A DNA stretch of 8,102 nt from Bacteroidales bacterium (GTDB lineage: Bacteria > Bacteroidota > Bacteroidia > Bacteroidales > Muribaculaceae): the NCBI GenBank assembly GCA_004552725.1, contig SFNM01000085.1, positions 1 to 8,102 of the forward strand, read 5' to 3'. The position numbers were made by a program, and so were the translations under genes. Positions 6,912 through 8,102 of the stretch are shown piece after piece (position 1 is the stretch's first letter; every line of letters starts with the position of its first letter). The notes beneath the pieces were generated by a model that did no database searches, was not told the DNA's origin, and saw nothing but the letters and a program-made list of their open reading frames with translations.

Positions 6912-6912
6912 G
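6881..6912 (-). promoter_or_regulatory. trmD promoter
   Basis: On the reverse strand, TAACTTTG (complement of 6881-6888) matches the Bacteroidales -7 element. Exactly 20 bases upstream sits CTTG (complement of 6909-6912), a three-of-four match to the TTTG -33 box. The leader to the ATG is about 28 bases and has no Shine-Dalgarno sequence. Confidence 0.7.
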
Positions 6913-6922
6913 CAAGGTTGGT

Positions 6923-7951
6923 CTAACTATTTGATTCTATTGATTTTTGAATTTGTTGAATAAGAATATCCTTTGGTGGAAGTTCTGTATAGTATTGAGC
7001 AACTTTAATACCGGCATCGGCTAATTGCAACAACTCTATTTGTTCTTGGCTACTTTCAGTACATAGAATTAGACCCAAAGGAGGAAGTTCGCCGGGAAGA
7101 GTTTCGTATTTTTCAAGCCATCGAAGATATAACTCCATCTGACCTTTATATTGAGCTTTAAAGCGTCCGAGTTTTAATTCAATTGCTATGAGTCGGTGTA
7201 ATTTGCGATGATAAAATAATAAGTCAAGATAAAAATCCTCTTCATCAATAATCATCCGTTTTTGTCGGGCTACAAATGTAAAACCATCACCCAGCTCCAA
7301 GAGAAATTGCTCAATATGATTTATCAAATTAGATTCTAAGCAGCCCTCAGAATAGTTGTCTTTTAAGCCCGTAAACTCTAAAAAGTAGGGACTTTTAAAC
7401 ACCATTTCCGGAGTAATCTTTCTTTCATCGCGTAGTGCGGCTAATTCACTGCGCACTAATTCTTTAGGTTTGTTACTGATTGCCGTTCTTTCAAAAAGCA
7501 GACCATCGATTTTTGATCTTAAAGTTCGAACACTCCAATGTTCTTCTGCTGCTAATGATAGATAGAATTCACGCTGTAAATCGTCTTTAAGAGAAAGCGA
7601 TTCGACAAAATGCGACCATGATAATTTTGTCGACAGTGTCGACAAAATTGAAATATCGTCGAATAAAGAGGCAAACTGCATCATCCTGCGCAAATTGCGT
7701 TCAGCGAATTCTTGCCCACCGAATTCTCTTTGTAATTGTGTCGACACTGTCGACACAATTTGTTTTCCGTATGCCGCGCGTTGACTGTCGAGAATATCTT
7801 TATTGATGCGATTGCCAATATTCCAATATAAAATTGTGATACCGGAGTTGGCAATTGAAGCGAATTTATGTCTTGCCTCAACTACTAATTCTCGTATATC
7901 ATTAAATAGGTCTTGACTAAATTCATTAAATTCATGAATACTCATACGCAT
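6923..7951 (-). CDS. DUF1016/YhcG-type PDDEXK nuclease domain protein
   Basis: A 342-residue protein with the two parts of the YhcG/DUF1016 family. The N-terminal winged-helix-like domain (about 10-155) has ILYWNIGNRI, FAERNLRRMMQFA and LSWSHF. The C-terminal nuclease-like domain (about 180-330) has the PDDEXK core FYLDLLFYHRK...AIELK, with D243, E258 and K260, then KGQMELYLRWL and GLILC. The family is common in Bacteroidota and often lies near restriction or defence genes; its target is unknown, and a DNA-directed nuclease role is inferred. The gene looks acquired. It is clearly AT-rich (sampled lines about 38-40% GC, against 62% in a sampled polA line) and lies between two copies of the trmD start cassette. 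Its first codons, MRM, come from the repeat; the ATG at 7943-7945 (residue 3) could be the ancestral start. Two palindromes lie in the coding region (residues 64-73 and 101-110). Confidence 0.9.
   Translation of the reverse strand: MRMSIHEFNEFSQDLFNDIRELVVEARHKFASIANSGITILYWNIGNRINKDILDSQRAAYGKQIVSTVSTQLQREFGGQEFAERNLRRMMQFASLFDDISILSTLSTKLSWSHFVESLSLKDDLQREFYLSLAAEEHWSVRTLRSKIDGLLFERTAISNKPKELVRSELAALRDERKITPEMVFKSPYFLEFTGLKDNYSEGCLESNLINHIEQFLLELGDGFTFVARQKRMIIDEEDFYLDLLFYHRKLHRLIAIELKLGRFKAQYKGQMELYLRWLEKYETLPGELPPLGLILCTESSQEQIELLQLADAGIKVAQYYTELPPKDILIQQIQKSIESNS
7623..7649. repeat. 27-base palindrome A inside the DUF1016 gene
   Basis: A perfect odd palindrome: the left arm AATTTTGTCGACA, a central G at 7636, and the exact complement on the right. 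On the gene's strand it encodes ILSTLSTKL. It matches palindrome B at 24 of 27 positions. Confidence 0.95.
7734..7760. repeat. 27-base palindrome B inside the DUF1016 gene
   Basis: A perfect odd palindrome: the left arm AATTGTGTCGACA, a central C at 7747, and the exact complement on the right. On the gene's strand it encodes IVSTVSTQL. It differs from palindrome A at arm position 5 and its partner 23, where T-A is replaced by G-C so that pairing is kept, and at the central base. Confidence 0.95.
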
Positions 7952-8010
7952 GGAAGTAGGTGTTGGGAAAAATCGAGTGCAAAGTTACGGAAAAGAGTCG
8001 AAGTAGGCAA
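7944..8010 (-). repeat. Direct repeat copy 2: start cassette of the DUF1016 gene
   Basis: The second copy of the 67-base segment found before trmD. It supplies the promoter core, leader, start codon and second codon of the DUF1016 gene. Its distance from copy 1 is 1099 bases, which is the size of the putative insertion unit. The outer position, facing the upstream chromosome, suggests that this was the original trmD promoter location (inference). Confidence 0.95.
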
Positions 8011-8011
8011 T
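7980..8011 (-). promoter_or_regulatory. Promoter of the DUF1016 gene, copied from trmD
   Basis: On the reverse strand, TAACTTTG (complement of 7980-7987) is preceded, 20 bases upstream, by ATTG (complement of 8008-8011), a three-of-four match to TTTG. Core, spacer and leader are the same as for trmD except for two base changes, so the two genes are expected to start transcription alike. Confidence 0.65.
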
Positions 8012-8066
8012 ATTGAGGCGGGTTTAGGCTGAAAAAGTGAGGTTTGAATATTTTTTTTGAGAAAAA

Positions 8067-8098
8067 TTTGCGGGAATGAAAAAATAGTGCTAACTTTG
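8067..8098 (+). promoter_or_regulatory. Forward promoter at the right edge
   Basis: TTTG at 8067-8070, a 20-base spacer and TAACTTTG at 8091-8098 form a full Bacteroidales consensus. It faces out of the window and is divergent from the DUF1016 and trmD promoters. The gene it serves is beyond the last base. Confidence 0.75.
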
Positions 8099-8102
8099 CA
8101 GT

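Noticed and set aside
7618..7806. Forward frame of 62 codons inside the DUF1016 gene, taken as a gene
   Set aside because: It has no family features and exists because the palindromes read alike on both strands. It matters only for the inversion idea, not as a gene of its own.
6845..8010. Classical insertion sequence or transposon
   Set aside because: There is no transposase or integrase gene and no terminal inverted repeats, and a 67-base direct repeat is too long for a usual target-site duplication.

Overview
The window looks like chromosomal DNA from a member of the Bacteroidales (phylum Bacteroidota), perhaps Muribaculaceae or a relative. The main reasons are the repeated promoter cores of the form TAnnTTTG, twice with a TTTG box exactly 20 bases upstream, the lack of clear Shine-Dalgarno sequences, and the gene families present. 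The family-level placement is an impression. All genes appear complete; no tRNA, rRNA, CRISPR array or transposase is visible.

Left part (1-1734): a lone DUF5672 protein, probably glycosyltransferase-related, is flanked by two non-coding stretches. Upstream of it lies a textbook Bacteroidales promoter (150-181) that faces no gene directly but is followed by three small hairpins, so it could make a small RNA or a long structured leader. The 556-base gap after it holds a weak terminator, an AT-rich inverted repeat, an orphan promoter core and a good intrinsic terminator (1584-1623); the last two could bound a second untranslated RNA.

Middle (1735-6142): a tight forward operon of ispF (isoprenoid precursor synthesis), a Cof-type HAD phosphatase and polA (DNA polymerase I), with a 4-base overlap and then a 3-base gap, followed by a small three-helix membrane protein. 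The ispF promoter core ends only four bases before the start codon. The PolA protein keeps its 5' nuclease and polymerase residues, but by hand alignment has lost all four acidic residues of the 3'-5' proofreading site. It also carries a QLSLF sliding-clamp-binding motif in the interdomain linker.

Right part (6143-8102): trmD (tRNA m1G37 methyltransferase) and a DUF1016/YhcG-type PDDEXK nuclease gene lie on the reverse strand. The nuclease gene is AT-rich and looks inserted between trmD and its original promoter. A 67-base segment (65 identical), running from the -33 box through the leader to the first codons of trmD, is present in front of both genes, so each has its own copy of the same start cassette. 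Inside the nuclease gene are two near-identical 27-base palindromes, 111 bases apart centre to centre, that differ by a compensatory base pair. Both strands are open between them, and inverting the segment would keep the reading frame. This nuclease locus is the most unusual part of the window. A further forward promoter at the right edge (8067-8098) serves a gene outside the window.
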